The notes beneath the pieces are model-generated. The model ran no database searches and was not told where the DNA came from. It was given only the letters and a program-made list of their open reading frames with translations. 64,000 bases of DNA from Streptomyces tirandamycinicus (GTDB lineage: Bacteria; Actinomycetota; Actinomycetes; Streptomycetales; Streptomycetaceae): assembly GCF_003097515.1 (NCBI RefSeq), contig NZ_CP029188.1:2037001-2101000 (forward strand), in the 5' to 3' direction. A program made the translations under genes and the position numbers. Positions within the stretch are counted from its first letter, which is position 1. Each line of letters opens with the position of its first letter. Below, in pieces: positions 1 through 8,410 of this stretch.

Positions 1-1
1 C

Positions 2-541
2 GCGCGCCGCTATCTGCGCTACACCCCGGACACCCCGGTCCGGGCCGTGGCCGTGGAGGACGCGGCCGCCGTCAGCGGACTGCTGCTCGCGGCGGGCGGC
101 CTGGCCGGTGCCCAGCTCACCGGCTCGCCGGTGTGGGACGGGATCGCCTCGATCCTCATCGGCCTGCTCCTGGGGTACGTGGCCTGGGTGCTGGGCCGGC
201 ACAACGCCCGGCTGCTCGTCGGCAGGCCGCTGCCGCCGCGGATGCGGCGGGCCGTGCACGAGGAACTGCTCACGGTCCCGCACATCGTGGAGGTGCTGGA
301 GCTGACCACGCTCGTCCAGGGACCGGCCGGAATCCTGATCGCGGCGAAGGTGAACTTCCGGGACGTCGCCTCTGCCGAGCAGGTGGAGTGGGCCTGCGAC
401 GACGCCGAGGAGCAGCTGCGCCAGCGCTTCCCGGCGATCCGGCGGGTGTACCTGGACCCGACGCCGGCGGTGCACCGGACCCGGCCCGCCCCGGACGCCG
501 GCCCCACGGGGACTCGTCGAGGACCCGCCGGGACTCGATGA
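2..541 (+). CDS. Cation diffusion facilitator (CDF) transporter, C-terminal part
   Basis: The gene enters from the left edge, so only the last 179 codons are seen. The visible part has one membrane segment (around SPVWDGIASILIGLLLGYVA) followed by a cytoplasmic alpha-beta domain typical of the dimerising C-terminal domain of CDF/ZitB divalent-metal exporters (an LLVGRPLPP stretch after the last helix, then a VHEELLTVPHIVEVLELTTL-type fold). CDF proteins export Zn, Co, Cd or Mn in exchange for protons at the cytoplasmic membrane. The last 20 or so residues (PDAGPTGTRRGPAGTR) lie in a 21-bp tandem repeat, so the C-terminal tail is probably a repeat-driven extension and not part of the fold. Metal specificity cannot be judged because the transmembrane ligands are outside the window. 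Confidence 0.8.
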   Translation, partial: ARRYLRYTPDTPVRAVAVEDAAAVSGLLLAAGGLAGAQLTGSPVWDGIASILIGLLLGYVAWVLGRHNARLLVGRPLPPRMRRAVHEELLTVPHIVEVLELTTLVQGPAGILIAAKVNFRDVASAEQVEWACDDAEEQLRQRFPAIRRVYLDPTPAVHRTRPAPDAGPTGTRRGPAGTR

Positions 542-640
542 GCACTCGCCGGGACTCGATGAGGACCCGCCGGGACCCGACGCCGGCCCCACGGGGACTC
601 GATGAGCACCCGCCGGGACTCCGACGCCGACCCGCCCGGG
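511..640. repeat. 21-bp tandem repeat, about six imperfect units
   Basis: Units of the form GACTCGATGAGCACTCGCCGG start at 511, 532, 553, 574, 596 and 617, with one extra base at 595. The first two units fall in the end of the CDF gene and supply its stop codon. Because 21 is a multiple of three, unit gain or loss would keep the reading frame. The unit GACGCCGGCCCCACGGGGAC also occurs just upstream at 494. Confidence 0.85.
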
Positions 641-641
641 C

Positions 642-1421
642 TCAGAGGAGACCGGCCGCGTCCAGGAGGTACGCGGTCATCGGGTCGTAGAAGCGAGGGT
701 CGGTGACATGGTCGTCCAGCGGGACCGTCACCTGGACCGTGCCCTCCGCCTCGCCGATGAACAGAGCCGGGTCGTTGCTGTCGGCGAAGCCGACGGCGTC
801 GACGCCCCGCTGTCCCGCACAGCCCGCCCAGCCGTGGTCGGCGACGACCAGGTCCGGCCGGGTGCGGCCGTCCCGCTCCAGCCCGTCCAGGATCGCGGCC
901 ATCGGCTCGGGGGAGTGGGTGTGCCACAGGGTGGCGCCGCGCTCCAGCACGGCCACGTCGGCGAACTGGAAGACCATGCCCTCGTCCGCGGTGAGCCCGG
1001 AGGGGATCCGGACGATCTCGCAGCCGGTGGATCTGAGCGCGTCCGCGATCTGCCGGTGGACGTCGAGCAGCCCGCCGGGGTGACCGGTGGCGAAGAGGAC
1101 GGACTCCCGCCCGGCGGCGGCCTGCTTCAGCCGGGCCGCCATCCGGTCCAGGGCGTCCACGGTCAGCTCCGGGTCGATGGTGTCCTGTCCGTGCCGGTAC
1201 TGCGGGTCGTCGTTGACGCCGCAGCGCTCGGCCATCACGGCCAGGACGTCCTGCTCGTCGCTCCAGCGGTCGCCGAGCTCCAGGCCCAGCCAGTAGTGAC
1301 GGTCCCCGTTGGCGAGCCTGCGGTAGTGGGAGAGGTTGTTGTCGCGGGGGGTGGCGACGTCTCCGGCGATACGGGTGCGGACCAGATGGTCGACGAGGGC
1401 GGCGCGGTTCGGTATCGGCAT
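642..1421 (-). CDS. Phosphatase-family protein (Streptomyces PF15698-like)
   Basis: A 259-residue soluble protein. It resembles the family annotated simply as phosphatase in Streptomyces. Visible motifs include an early PRDNNLSHYRRL block, a histidine-rich ATGHPGGLLDVHR segment around residue 110, WHTHSPEPM, and VVADHGWAGCAG, all plausible metal or phosphate ligands. No signal peptide is present. I start it at the ATG at 1421 (MPIPNRAALVDHLV), because the 19 codons upstream look like non-coding leader. The substrate is unknown to me. It stands alone on the minus strand, about 100 bp from the TetR gene, which reads the same way. Confidence 0.7.
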   Translation of the reverse strand: MPIPNRAALVDHLVRTRIAGDVATPRDNNLSHYRRLANGDRHYWLGLELGDRWSDEQDVLAVMAERCGVNDDPQYRHGQDTIDPELTVDALDRMAARLKQAAAGRESVLFATGHPGGLLDVHRQIADALRSTGCEIVRIPSGLTADEGMVFQFADVAVLERGATLWHTHSPEPMAAILDGLERDGRTRPDLVVADHGWAGCAGQRGVDAVGFADSNDPALFIGEAEGTVQVTVPLDDHVTDPRFYDPMTAYLLDAAGLL

Positions 1422-1527
1422 GCGCCCATTGTGCCGCCAGGTGTGCGGAGCGTGCCCGGCGTCCCGAGGGCCGGACACCCCCGGGCCGCCGGGGCCCGGC
1501 TCGGTCTCGCGGGGGCCCGGCCCGGCG

Positions 1528-2118
1528 CTACGACAGCGAGGCGAACGCCCCGTGGGCGAGCCTGCGCAGCAGGTCCTCCATGGCCGCGCGGCCCGGCAGC
1601 CCGTTGCCGTACGAGCCGAGGTGCGGGGTGGAGTTGAGCAGGCCGAAGACGGCGTGGACGGCCGCCCGGACCTGGCCTTCGCCGGTCTCCGGGTACAGCT
1701 TGCGGACGACGTCCACCCACAGTTCGACGTACTGCCGCTGGAGCTGGCGCACCAGCTTGCGGTCGCTGTCCCGCAGCCGGTCCAGCTCCCGGTCGTGGAG
1801 GGTGATCAGCGGGCGGTCGTCGAGGGCGAAGTCGATGTGCCCGTCGATGAGCGAGGCGAGCACCTGCTCGGGGACGCCGTCCGCCTCGGCGACCCGCCGC
1901 CTGCCGCCGTCCAGCAGCCGGCCGGAGATGCCGACCAGCAGTTCGGCGAGCATCGCGTCCTTGCCGGGGAAGTGGCGGTACAGCCCGGGGCCGCTGATAC
2001 CGACGGCGGCGCCTATCTCGTCGACGCCGACGCCGTGGAAGCCGCGCTCGGCGAAGAGGCGCGCGGCCTCCCTGAGGATCTGCTCGCGACGGGTCGGAGC
2101 GTCGGTCCTGGTGCTCAT
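1528..2118 (-). CDS. TetR-family repressor of the leucine-catabolic (liu) operon
   Basis: 196 residues. The N-terminal helix-turn-helix is clear (TRREQILREAARLFAERGF, then GISGPGLYRHFPGKDAML at about residues 35-55), followed by an all-helical ligand domain. It is divergent from accD1, with only 99 bp between the two start codons. Two palindromes in that gap are good candidates for its operators. The arrangement suggests a local repressor of accD1-accA1-hmgL-acdH and of itself, probably released by an acyl-CoA intermediate; the ligand is inference. I start at the ATG at 2118 (MSTRTDAPTRRE), because the alternative at 2136 adds six residues and would run into the operator region. Confidence 0.85.
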   Translation of the reverse strand: MSTRTDAPTRREQILREAARLFAERGFHGVGVDEIGAAVGISGPGLYRHFPGKDAMLAELLVGISGRLLDGGRRRVAEADGVPEQVLASLIDGHIDFALDDRPLITLHDRELDRLRDSDRKLVRQLQRQYVELWVDVVRKLYPETGEGQVRAAVHAVFGLLNSTPHLGSYGNGLPGRAAMEDLLRRLAHGAFASLS

Positions 2119-2139
2119 GCCGCCAATTCTAGACAACGC

Positions 2140-2157
2140 GGTTAGCGATCGTTAACC
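2140..2157. promoter_or_regulatory. Palindromic operator candidate 1 for the TetR repressor
   Basis: GGTTAGCGATCGTTAACC matches its own reverse complement at 16 of 18 positions. It lies 22 bp upstream of the TetR start and 61 bp upstream of accD1, where it could block both promoters. Confidence 0.6.
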
Positions 2158-2168
2158 TGAAGGGGATG

Positions 2169-2186
2169 GGTTAACGCTCATTAACA
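2169..2186. promoter_or_regulatory. Operator candidate 2, related to the first
   Basis: GGTTAACGCTCATTAACA shares the GTTA-N-CG-N-TC-N-TTAAC pattern with the site at 2140. The centres are 29 bp apart, about three helical turns, so two repressor dimers could bind the same face of the DNA. It is less symmetric (12 of 18). Confidence 0.5.
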
Positions 2187-2217
2187 CGAACGATGCTCTG
2201 ACAGGGGGCACGACACG

Positions 2218-3849
2218 ATGCGGCAAGCACCTGTGCTGACGAGTGCGGCGGATCCCGCCTCGGACGCCTGGCAGGCCAACGAGGCGGCGCACCACGCCCT
2301 GGCCGACGCCCTGCGCGCGAAGCTGGCGGCGGCCCGGCTCGGCGGCGGGGAGAAAGCCCGGGCGCGCCACACGGCGCGCGGGAAGCTGCTGCCGCGCGAC
2401 CGGGTGGACACGCTCCTGGACCCGGGCTCGCCCTTCCTGGAACTGGCCCCCCTCGCGGCCGACGGGATGTACGACGGGCAGGCCCCGGCGGCCGGGGTGA
2501 TCGCCGGTGTCGGCCGGGTCAGCGGCCGCGAGGTCGTGGTGGTCGCCAACGACGCCACGGTCAAGGGCGGCACGTACTACCCGATGACGGTGAAGAAGCA
2601 CCTGCGCGCCCAGGAGGTGGCCCTGGAGAACCGGCTGCCGTGCGTGTACCTCGTCGACTCGGGCGGCGCCTTCCTGCCGATGCAGGACGAGGTCTTCCCC
2701 GACCGCGAGCACTTCGGCCGGATCTTCTACAACCAGGCGCGGCTCTCCGGCGCCCGCATCCCGCAGATCGCCGCGGTGCTCGGCTCCTGCACGGCCGGCG
2801 GCGCCTACGTCCCGGCGATGAGCGACGAGGCCGTGATCGTGCGGAACCAGGGCACGATCTTCCTCGGCGGCCCTCCGCTGGTGAAGGCCGCGACCGGCGA
2901 GGTCGTCACGGCCGAGGAGTTGGGCGGCGGCGAGGTGCACTCCAGGATCTCCGGCGTCACCGACCACCTCGCGGAGAACGACGCCCATGCGCTGAGGATC
3001 GTGCGGACCATCGTCTCCACCCTCCCCGGGCGCGGGCCGCTCCCCTGGCCGGTGGAGCCCGTCGAGGAGCCCAAGGTGGACCCGTTCGGGCTGTACGGGG
3101 CGGTGCCGGTGGACTCCCGCACCCCCTACGACGTCCGGGAGATCATCGCCCGGATCACGGACGGCTCCCGGTTCGCCGAGTTCAAGGCCGAGTTCGGCAC
3201 GACGCTGGTCACCGGCTTCGCCCGGATCCACGGCCACCCGGTCGGGATCGTCGCCAACAACGGCATCCTGTTCGCCGAATCGGCCCAGAAGGGCGCCCAC
3301 TTCATCGAGCTGTGCGACCAGCGCGGCATCCCGCTGCTGTTCCTGCAGAACATCTCCGGCTTCATGGTCGGCAGGGACTACGAGGCGGGCGGCATCGCCA
3401 AGCACGGCGCCAAGATGGTCACGGCCGTGGCCTGCACCCGGGTGCCGAAGCTGACCGTCGTCGTCGGCGGCTCGTACGGGGCGGGCAACTACTCGATGTG
3501 CGGCCGGGCCTACTCGCCCCGGTTCCTGTGGATGTGGCCCAACGCCAAGATCTCGGTGATGGGCGGCGAGCAGGCCGCGTCCGTGCTGGCCACCGTCAAG
3601 CGGGACCAGCTGGAGGCGCGCGGCGAGGAGTGGCCCGCGGAGGCCGAGGAGGCGTTCAAGGACCCGGTCCGCGCCCAGTACGAGCAGCAGGGCAACGCGT
3701 ACTACGCCACGGCCCGGCTGTGGGACGACGGGGTGATCGACCCGCTGGAGACCCGGCAGGTGCTGGGGCTCGCCCTGACCGCATGTGCCAACGCCCCGCT
3801 GGCCGAGAGGGACGCCTCGGCGCCCGGCTTCGGCGTATTCCGGATGTGA
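2218..3849 (+). CDS. accD1: Acyl-CoA carboxylase beta subunit (methylcrotonyl-CoA carboxylase type)
   Basis: 543 residues, the usual length for a carboxyltransferase subunit. It moves CO2 from carboxybiotin to the acyl-CoA. Two crotonase-like halves are visible, with oxyanion-hole segments [10 protein letters not shown] (residues 148-156) and [20 protein letters not shown] in the C-terminal half. [14 protein letters not shown] and NISGFMVG are typical of the methylcrotonyl-CoA carboxylase branch, as opposed to propionyl-CoA carboxylase. The start ATG at 2218 is preceded by an AGGGGG ribosome site. It is the first gene of a four-gene operon with the biotin subunit, HMG-CoA lyase and an acyl-CoA dehydrogenase, which fits leucine/isovalerate breakdown. 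Confidence 0.92.
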   Translation: MRQAPVLTSAADPASDAWQANEAAHHALADALRAKLAAARLGGGEKARARHTARGKLLPRDRVDTLLDPGSPFLELAPLAADGMYDGQAPAAGVIAGVGRVSGREVVVVANDATVKGGTYYPMTVKKHLRAQEVALENRLPCVYLVDSGGAFLPMQDEVFPDREHFGRIFYNQARLSGARIPQIAAVLGSCTAGGAYVPAMSDEAVIVRNQGTIFLGGPPLVKAATGEVVTAEELGGGEVHSRISGVTDHLAENDAHALRIVRTIVSTLPGRGPLPWPVEPVEEPKVDPFGLYGAVPVDSRTPYDVREIIARITDGSRFAEFKAEFGTTLVTGFARIHGHPVGIVANNGILFAESAQKGAHFIELCDQRGIPLLFLQNISGFMVGRDYEAGGIAKHGAKMVTAVACTRVPKLTVVVGGSYGAGNYSMCGRAYSPRFLWMWPNAKISVMGGEQAASVLATVKRDQLEARGEEWPAEAEEAFKDPVRAQYEQQGNAYYATARLWDDGVIDPLETRQVLGLALTACANAPLAERDASAPGFGVFRM

Positions 3850-3878
3850 GGACCACTGTGACGTTCGAAGGACAGCGG

Positions 3879-5948
3879 ATGTTCGACACCGTTCTGGTCG
3901 CCAACCGCGGCGAGATCGCGGTCCGCGTCATCCGTACCCTGCGGACCCTCGGGGTCCGCTCGGTCGCCGTGTTCAGCGACGCGGACGCCGACGCCCGGCA
4001 CGTGCGGGAGGCGGACACCGCCGTCCGGCTCGGCCCGGCGCCCGCCGCCCAGAGCTACCTCTCCGCCGAGCGCCTGCTGGAGGCGGCCCGCCGCAGCGGC
4101 GCCCGGGCGGTCCACCCCGGATACGGCTTCCTCGCGGAGAACGCCGGCTTCGCCCGCGCCTGCGAGGAGGCGGGCCTGGTCTTCATCGGGCCGCCCGCCG
4201 AGGCGATCGCCCTGATGGGCGACAAGATCCGCGCCAAGGAGACCGTACGGGCGGCCGGGGTCCCGGTCGTGCCGGGCTCCTCCGGCTCGGGACTCACCGA
4301 CGATCAACTGGCCGAGGCGGCACGGGAGATCGGCATGCCGGTCCTGCTGAAGCCTTCGGCGGGCGGCGGCGGCAAGGGCATGCGGCTGACCCGGGTGGAG
4401 TCGGCCCTGCTGGAGGAGATCGCGGCCGCCCGGCGGGAGGCGCGCGCGTCGTTCGGCGACGACACCCTGCTGGTGGAGCGGTGGATCGACCGCCCGCGGC
4501 ACATCGAGATCCAGGTCCTCGCGGACGGCCACGGCAACGTGGTGCACCTCGGCGAGCGCGAGTGCTCGCTCCAGCGCCGCCACCAGAAGATCATCGAGGA
4601 GGCGCCCTCCGTCCTGCTGGACGAGGAGGTCCGCGCGGCGATGGGCGAGGCCGCGGTGCAGGCGGCCCGGTCCTGCGGGTACCGGGGCGCCGGCACGGTC
4701 GAGTTCATCGTCCCCGGCGGCGACCCGTCCTCGTACTACTTCATGGAGATGAACACCCGGCTCCAGGTCGAGCACCCGGTGACCGAACTCGTCACCGGCC
4801 TGGACCTGGTGGAGTGGCAGCTGAGGGTGGCCGCGGGCGAGGAACTGCCCTTCGGCCAGAAGGACATCGCGCTCACCGGCCACGCGGTCGAGGCCCGCAT
4901 CTGCGCGGAGGACCCGGCCCGCGGCTTCCTGCCCTCGGGCGGCACGGTGATCTCACTGAGCGAGCCGGCCGGTGACGGGGTGCGCACCGACTCCGGCCTC
5001 AGCGAGGGCACGGAGGTCTCCAGCCTCTACGACCCGATGCTGTCGAAGGTCATCGCGTACGGACCCGACCGGGCGACCGCCCTGCGCAGGCTGCGCGCGG
5101 CGCTGGCGGACAACGTCACCCTGGGCGTCCCGACGAACGCGGGCTTCCTGCGCAGGCTGCTCGACCACCCCGAGGTGGTCGCGGGCGAACTGGACACGGG
5201 ACTCGTCGAGCGGGAGGCGGACTCCCTGGTCGGCGGCACGGTACCGCCGGAGGTGTACGCCGCCGCCGCGCTGCTGCGGGAGACGCCCGCGCCGGTGGAC
5301 GCCTCCGGCTGGACGGACCCGTTCTCGGTCCCCGGCGGCTGGCGCCTCGGCGGCGAACCCGCCTGGACCGTCCACCACTTCCGCGTCCCGGGCCACGACC
5401 CGGTGGAGGTCCGGCTGAGGGGCTCCGAGGCGGTCCTGGACGGCGGGCCGGTCCGGCACGTGCGGCACATCGGGCGCGCCGGCGGCACCGCGCCGGGCAG
5501 GGGCGCGGGCTTGGGCAGGGGCGCGGTCGCGGGTGCGGGTGCGGGTGCGGCGACGATCGGTGTCGAGATCGACGGCGTCACCCACACCTTCCACCATGCC
5601 GCCGCCCCCGGCGGGGTCTGGCTCGGCCGGGACGGCGACTCCTGGCACGTGCAGGACCACGACCCGGTCGCCGCGAGTCTGAGCGGGGCGGCCCGGCAGG
5701 GCGCCGACACGCTCGCCGCGCCGATGCCCGGCACCGTCACGGTCGTCAAGGTGGCGGTCGGGGACGAGGTCGACGCGGGCCAGAGCCTGCTCGTCGTCGA
5801 GGCGATGAAGATGGAGCACGTCATCTCCGCCCCGCACGCCGGGACCGTCACCGAACTGGACGTCACCCCGGGGGCGACCGTCGTCATGGACCAGGTCCTG
5901 GCGGTCGTCGCCCCGCACGACGGCGAGGGGCAGGAGGGCACGCCATGA
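3879..5948 (+). CDS. accA1: Acyl-CoA carboxylase alpha subunit (biotin carboxylase + biotin carrier)
   Basis: 689 residues from the ATG at 3879, chosen because GAAGGA lies 6 bases upstream; a GTG at 3858 is possible. The biotin carboxylase domain covers about residues 1-445 (VLVANRGEIAVRVIRT, ATP-grasp GGGGKGM, ECSLQRRHQKIIEEAPS). A biotin carrier domain at the C terminus holds the biotinylation motif EAMKMEHV with Lys644. It carboxylates biotin with ATP and bicarbonate for AccD1. Between the two domains lies a Gly/Ala/Arg repeat (about residues 535-560) encoded by a GCGGGTGCGGGTGCG run, which looks like a local expansion. The gene ends with an ATGA overlap into hmgL, so translation is probably coupled. 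Confidence 0.92.
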   Translation: MFDTVLVANRGEIAVRVIRTLRTLGVRSVAVFSDADADARHVREADTAVRLGPAPAAQSYLSAERLLEAARRSGARAVHPGYGFLAENAGFARACEEAGLVFIGPPAEAIALMGDKIRAKETVRAAGVPVVPGSSGSGLTDDQLAEAAREIGMPVLLKPSAGGGGKGMRLTRVESALLEEIAAARREARASFGDDTLLVERWIDRPRHIEIQVLADGHGNVVHLGERECSLQRRHQKIIEEAPSVLLDEEVRAAMGEAAVQAARSCGYRGAGTVEFIVPGGDPSSYYFMEMNTRLQVEHPVTELVTGLDLVEWQLRVAAGEELPFGQKDIALTGHAVEARICAEDPARGFLPSGGTVISLSEPAGDGVRTDSGLSEGTEVSSLYDPMLSKVIAYGPDRATALRRLRAALADNVTLGVPTNAGFLRRLLDHPEVVAGELDTGLVEREADSLVGGTVPPEVYAAAALLRETPAPVDASGWTDPFSVPGGWRLGGEPAWTVHHFRVPGHDPVEVRLRGSEAVLDGGPVRHVRHIGRAGGTAPGRGAGLGRGAVAGAGAGAATIGVEIDGVTHTFHHAAAPGGVWLGRDGDSWHVQDHDPVAASLSGAARQGADTLAAPMPGTVTVVKVAVGDEVDAGQSLLVVEAMKMEHVISAPHAGTVTELDVTPGATVVMDQVLAVVAPHDGEGQEGTP

Positions 5949-6898
5949 CCGTGGGACTGCCGATGGAGATGCCGGCCGGCGGGCTGCCGCCCCGCGTGCG
6001 GATCCACGAGGTCGGGCCGCGCGACGGGCTGCAGAACGAGCAGCAGGTCGTGCCGACCGAGGTGAAGGCGGAGTTCGTCCACCGCCTCGCCGGCTCCGGG
6101 CTGACGACGGTCGAGGCGACCAGCTTCGTCCACCCCAAGTGGGTCCCCCAACTCGCGGACGCCGAGGACCTGTTCCCCCGGCTCGCCGACATCGAGGGGG
6201 TGGTCCTGCCGGTCCTCGTGCCCAACGAGCGCGGGCTCGACCGTGCCCTCACCCTGGGCGCGCGCCGGATCGCCGTCTTCGCCTCGGCGACGGAGACCTT
6301 CGCCGCCCGCAACCTCAACCGCACGGTCGAGGAGTCGCTGGCCATGTTCGAGCCCGTGGTGGCCCGGGCGAAGGACGACGAGGTCCATGTCCGTGGCTAC
6401 CTCTCGATGTGCTTCGGCGACCCGTGGGAGGGCGCGGTGCCGATCCGCCAGGTCGTCCGCGTCGCCCGGCGGCTGATGGACCTGGGCTGCGACGAGCTGA
6501 GCCTGGGCGACACCATCGGCGTCGCCACCCCGGGCCATGTGCGGGCCCTGCTCGCCGGGCTCAACGAGGAGGGCGTGCCCACCGACGCCGTCGGGGTCCA
6601 CTTCCACGACACCTACGGCCAGGCACTGGCCAACACCCTCGCGGCGCTCCAGCACGGCGTCACCACCGTCGACGCCTCCGCGGGCGGCCTCGGCGGCTGC
6701 CCGTACGCGAAGAGCGCCACCGGGAACCTCGCCACCGAAGACCTCGTGTGGATGCTCCACGGCCTCGGCATCGAGACCGGGGTCGACCTCGGCCGGCTCA
6801 CCGCCACGAGCGTGTGGATGGCCGAACGGCTGGGCCGCCCCAGCCCTTCACGCACCGTTCGCGCCCTCGCGGGCACGGCGTCCCACAAGGAGTCCTAG
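5945..6898 (+). CDS. hmgL: Hydroxymethylglutaryl-CoA lyase
   Basis: 317 residues, TIM-barrel HMGL-like family. It cleaves 3-hydroxy-3-methylglutaryl-CoA to acetoacetate and acetyl-CoA, the last step of leucine degradation. EVGPRDGLQNE (residues 22-32) supplies the metal and catalytic Arg-Asp pair. VHFHDTYGQALAN gives the metal-binding His-x-His, and GGLGGCPYAKSATGN contains the conserved active-site Cys252. It overlaps the end of accA1 by four bases and sits two bases before acdH, so the four genes form one transcription unit. Confidence 0.93.
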   Translation: MTVGLPMEMPAGGLPPRVRIHEVGPRDGLQNEQQVVPTEVKAEFVHRLAGSGLTTVEATSFVHPKWVPQLADAEDLFPRLADIEGVVLPVLVPNERGLDRALTLGARRIAVFASATETFAARNLNRTVEESLAMFEPVVARAKDDEVHVRGYLSMCFGDPWEGAVPIRQVVRVARRLMDLGCDELSLGDTIGVATPGHVRALLAGLNEEGVPTDAVGVHFHDTYGQALANTLAALQHGVTTVDASAGGLGGCPYAKSATGNLATEDLVWMLHGLGIETGVDLGRLTATSVWMAERLGRPSPSRTVRALAGTASHKES

Positions 6899-6900
6899 CC

Positions 6901-8067
6901 ATGTCGCTCGACCACCGCCTCTCCCCCGAGCACGAGGAACTGCGCCGCACCGTCGAGGAGTTCGCCCACGACGTCGTCGCCCCCAAGATCGGCGACCTCT
7001 ACGAGCGGCACGAGTTCCCGTACGAGATCGTCCGCGAGATGGGGCGGATGGGCCTGTTCGGCCTGCCGTTCCCCGAGGAGTACGGCGGGATGGGCGGCGA
7101 CTACCTCGCCCTCGGCATCGCCCTGGAGGAGCTGGCGCGCGTCGACTCCTCCGTCGCCATCACCCTGGAGGCCGGGGTCTCGCTCGGCGCGATGCCCGTC
7201 TTCCGGTTCGGCACCGAGGAGCAGAAGCGCGAGTGGCTGCCCCGGCTCTGCTCCGGTGAGATCCTCGGCGCGTTCGGGCTGACCGAGCCGGACGCCGGCT
7301 CGGACGCGGGCGGCACGAAGACCACGGCCGTGCGCGACGAGTCGACCGGCGAGTGGGTGATCAACGGCTCCAAGTGCTTCATCACCAACTCCGGCACCGA
7401 CATCACGGGCCTGGTCACGGTCACCGCCGTCACCGGCCGCACGGACGCGGGCAAGCCGCTGATCTCCTCCATCATCGTCCCGTCGGGCACGCCCGGCTTC
7501 ACCGTCGCCGCCCCGTACTCGAAGGTCGGGTGGAACGCGTCGGACACCCGGGAGTTGTCGTTCTCCGACGTCCGCGTCCCGTTCGCGAACCTGCTGGGCG
7601 AGGAGGGCCGGGGCTACGCCCAGTTCCTGCGCATCCTCGACGAGGGCCGCATCGCCATCGCCGCGCTCGCCACCGGTCTGGCGCAGGGCTGTGTGGACGA
7701 GTCGGTGAAGTACGCCAAGGAACGCCATGCCTTCGGCCGCCCGATCGGCGACAACCAGGCCGTCCAGTTCAAGATCGCCGACATGGAGATGCGGGCGCAC
7801 ATGGCCCGGATCGGCTGGCGCGACGCGGCGTCGCGGCTCGTCCTCGGCGAGCCGTTCAAGAAGGAGGCGGCCCTGGCGAAGCTGTACTCCTCGACGGTCG
7901 CCGTCGACAACGCCCGTGAGGCCACGCAGATCCACGGCGGGTACGGCTTCATGAACGAGTACCCGGTGGCCCGCATGTGGCGCGACTCCAAGATCCTGGA
8001 GATCGGCGAGGGCACCAGCGAGGTCCAGCGGATGCTGGTCGCCCGCGAGTTGGGGCTGTCCGGGTAG
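6901..8067 (+). CDS. acdH: Acyl-CoA dehydrogenase (isovaleryl/branched-chain type)
   Basis: 388 residues with the full acyl-CoA dehydrogenase fold: helical N-terminal domain, beta middle domain (GAFGLTEPDAGSDAGGTKTTA flavin and substrate segment), and helical C-terminal domain with QIHGGYGFMNEYPVARMWRD. The Glu in IGEGTSEVQR, residue 370, matches the catalytic base position of medium-chain enzymes. It oxidises isovaleryl- or related branched acyl-CoA with FAD, feeding the carboxylase encoded upstream. The start ATG at 6901 lies directly after the hmgL stop with an AAGGAG ribosome site inside hmgL. Confidence 0.92.
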   Translation: MSLDHRLSPEHEELRRTVEEFAHDVVAPKIGDLYERHEFPYEIVREMGRMGLFGLPFPEEYGGMGGDYLALGIALEELARVDSSVAITLEAGVSLGAMPVFRFGTEEQKREWLPRLCSGEILGAFGLTEPDAGSDAGGTKTTAVRDESTGEWVINGSKCFITNSGTDITGLVTVTAVTGRTDAGKPLISSIIVPSGTPGFTVAAPYSKVGWNASDTRELSFSDVRVPFANLLGEEGRGYAQFLRILDEGRIAIAALATGLAQGCVDESVKYAKERHAFGRPIGDNQAVQFKIADMEMRAHMARIGWRDAASRLVLGEPFKKEAALAKLYSSTVAVDNAREATQIHGGYGFMNEYPVARMWRDSKILEIGEGTSEVQRMLVARELGLSG

Positions 8068-8336
8068 GGCGGGCCAGGGTCGGCGCGCTCGCCCTCACCG
8101 TCACGTCTTCTTCGCAGGAGGAAGCGCCCTGCGCGACCCGGGGCGCCCAGACCGCTGCCGCGCCGACCGCCGACCGACCCGGGGCGCCCAGACCGCTGCC
8201 GCGCCGGCGCCCCGACCACCCGGGGCGCCCGGACTCCGGCCGCGCCGACCGCCGGCCGACCCGGCAGACCCCGGCGCCCCGGCTCCGCGAACCCGCCGCG
8301 GGCCACCGGAACCGCGGCCCCCCGTATCGCGCCAGT
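8068..8336. other. GC-rich spacer with imperfect repeats
   Basis: I see no gene here. The stretch contains repeated blocks of the type CGACCCGGGGCGCCCAGACC (near 8136 and 8176, and a diverged copy near 8218), which suggests local duplication. It separates the leucine operon from the iron-regulated des genes. Confidence 0.6.
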
Positions 8337-8355
8337 TGAGGTTAGGCTAACCTAT
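8337..8355. promoter_or_regulatory. Iron box (DmdR1/DtxR-type operator) of desEF
   Basis: TGAGGTTAGGCTAACCTAT matches the 19-bp actinobacterial iron-box consensus TTAGGTTAGGCTAACCTAA at 17 positions. It lies 56 bp before desE, so iron-loaded DmdR would switch off the uptake genes. Confidence 0.9.
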
Positions 8356-8410
8356 CTTCGACTTTGCCAGAGGCCGCCCCCACCGGCACGCACCGAAAGC
8401 GAACTCCGTC

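Noticed and set aside
27..927. Minus-strand frame of 302 codons opposite the CDF gene
   Set aside because: A GC-bias shadow; low-complexity Arg/Pro/Ser with no motifs, while the plus strand has a clear membrane transporter.
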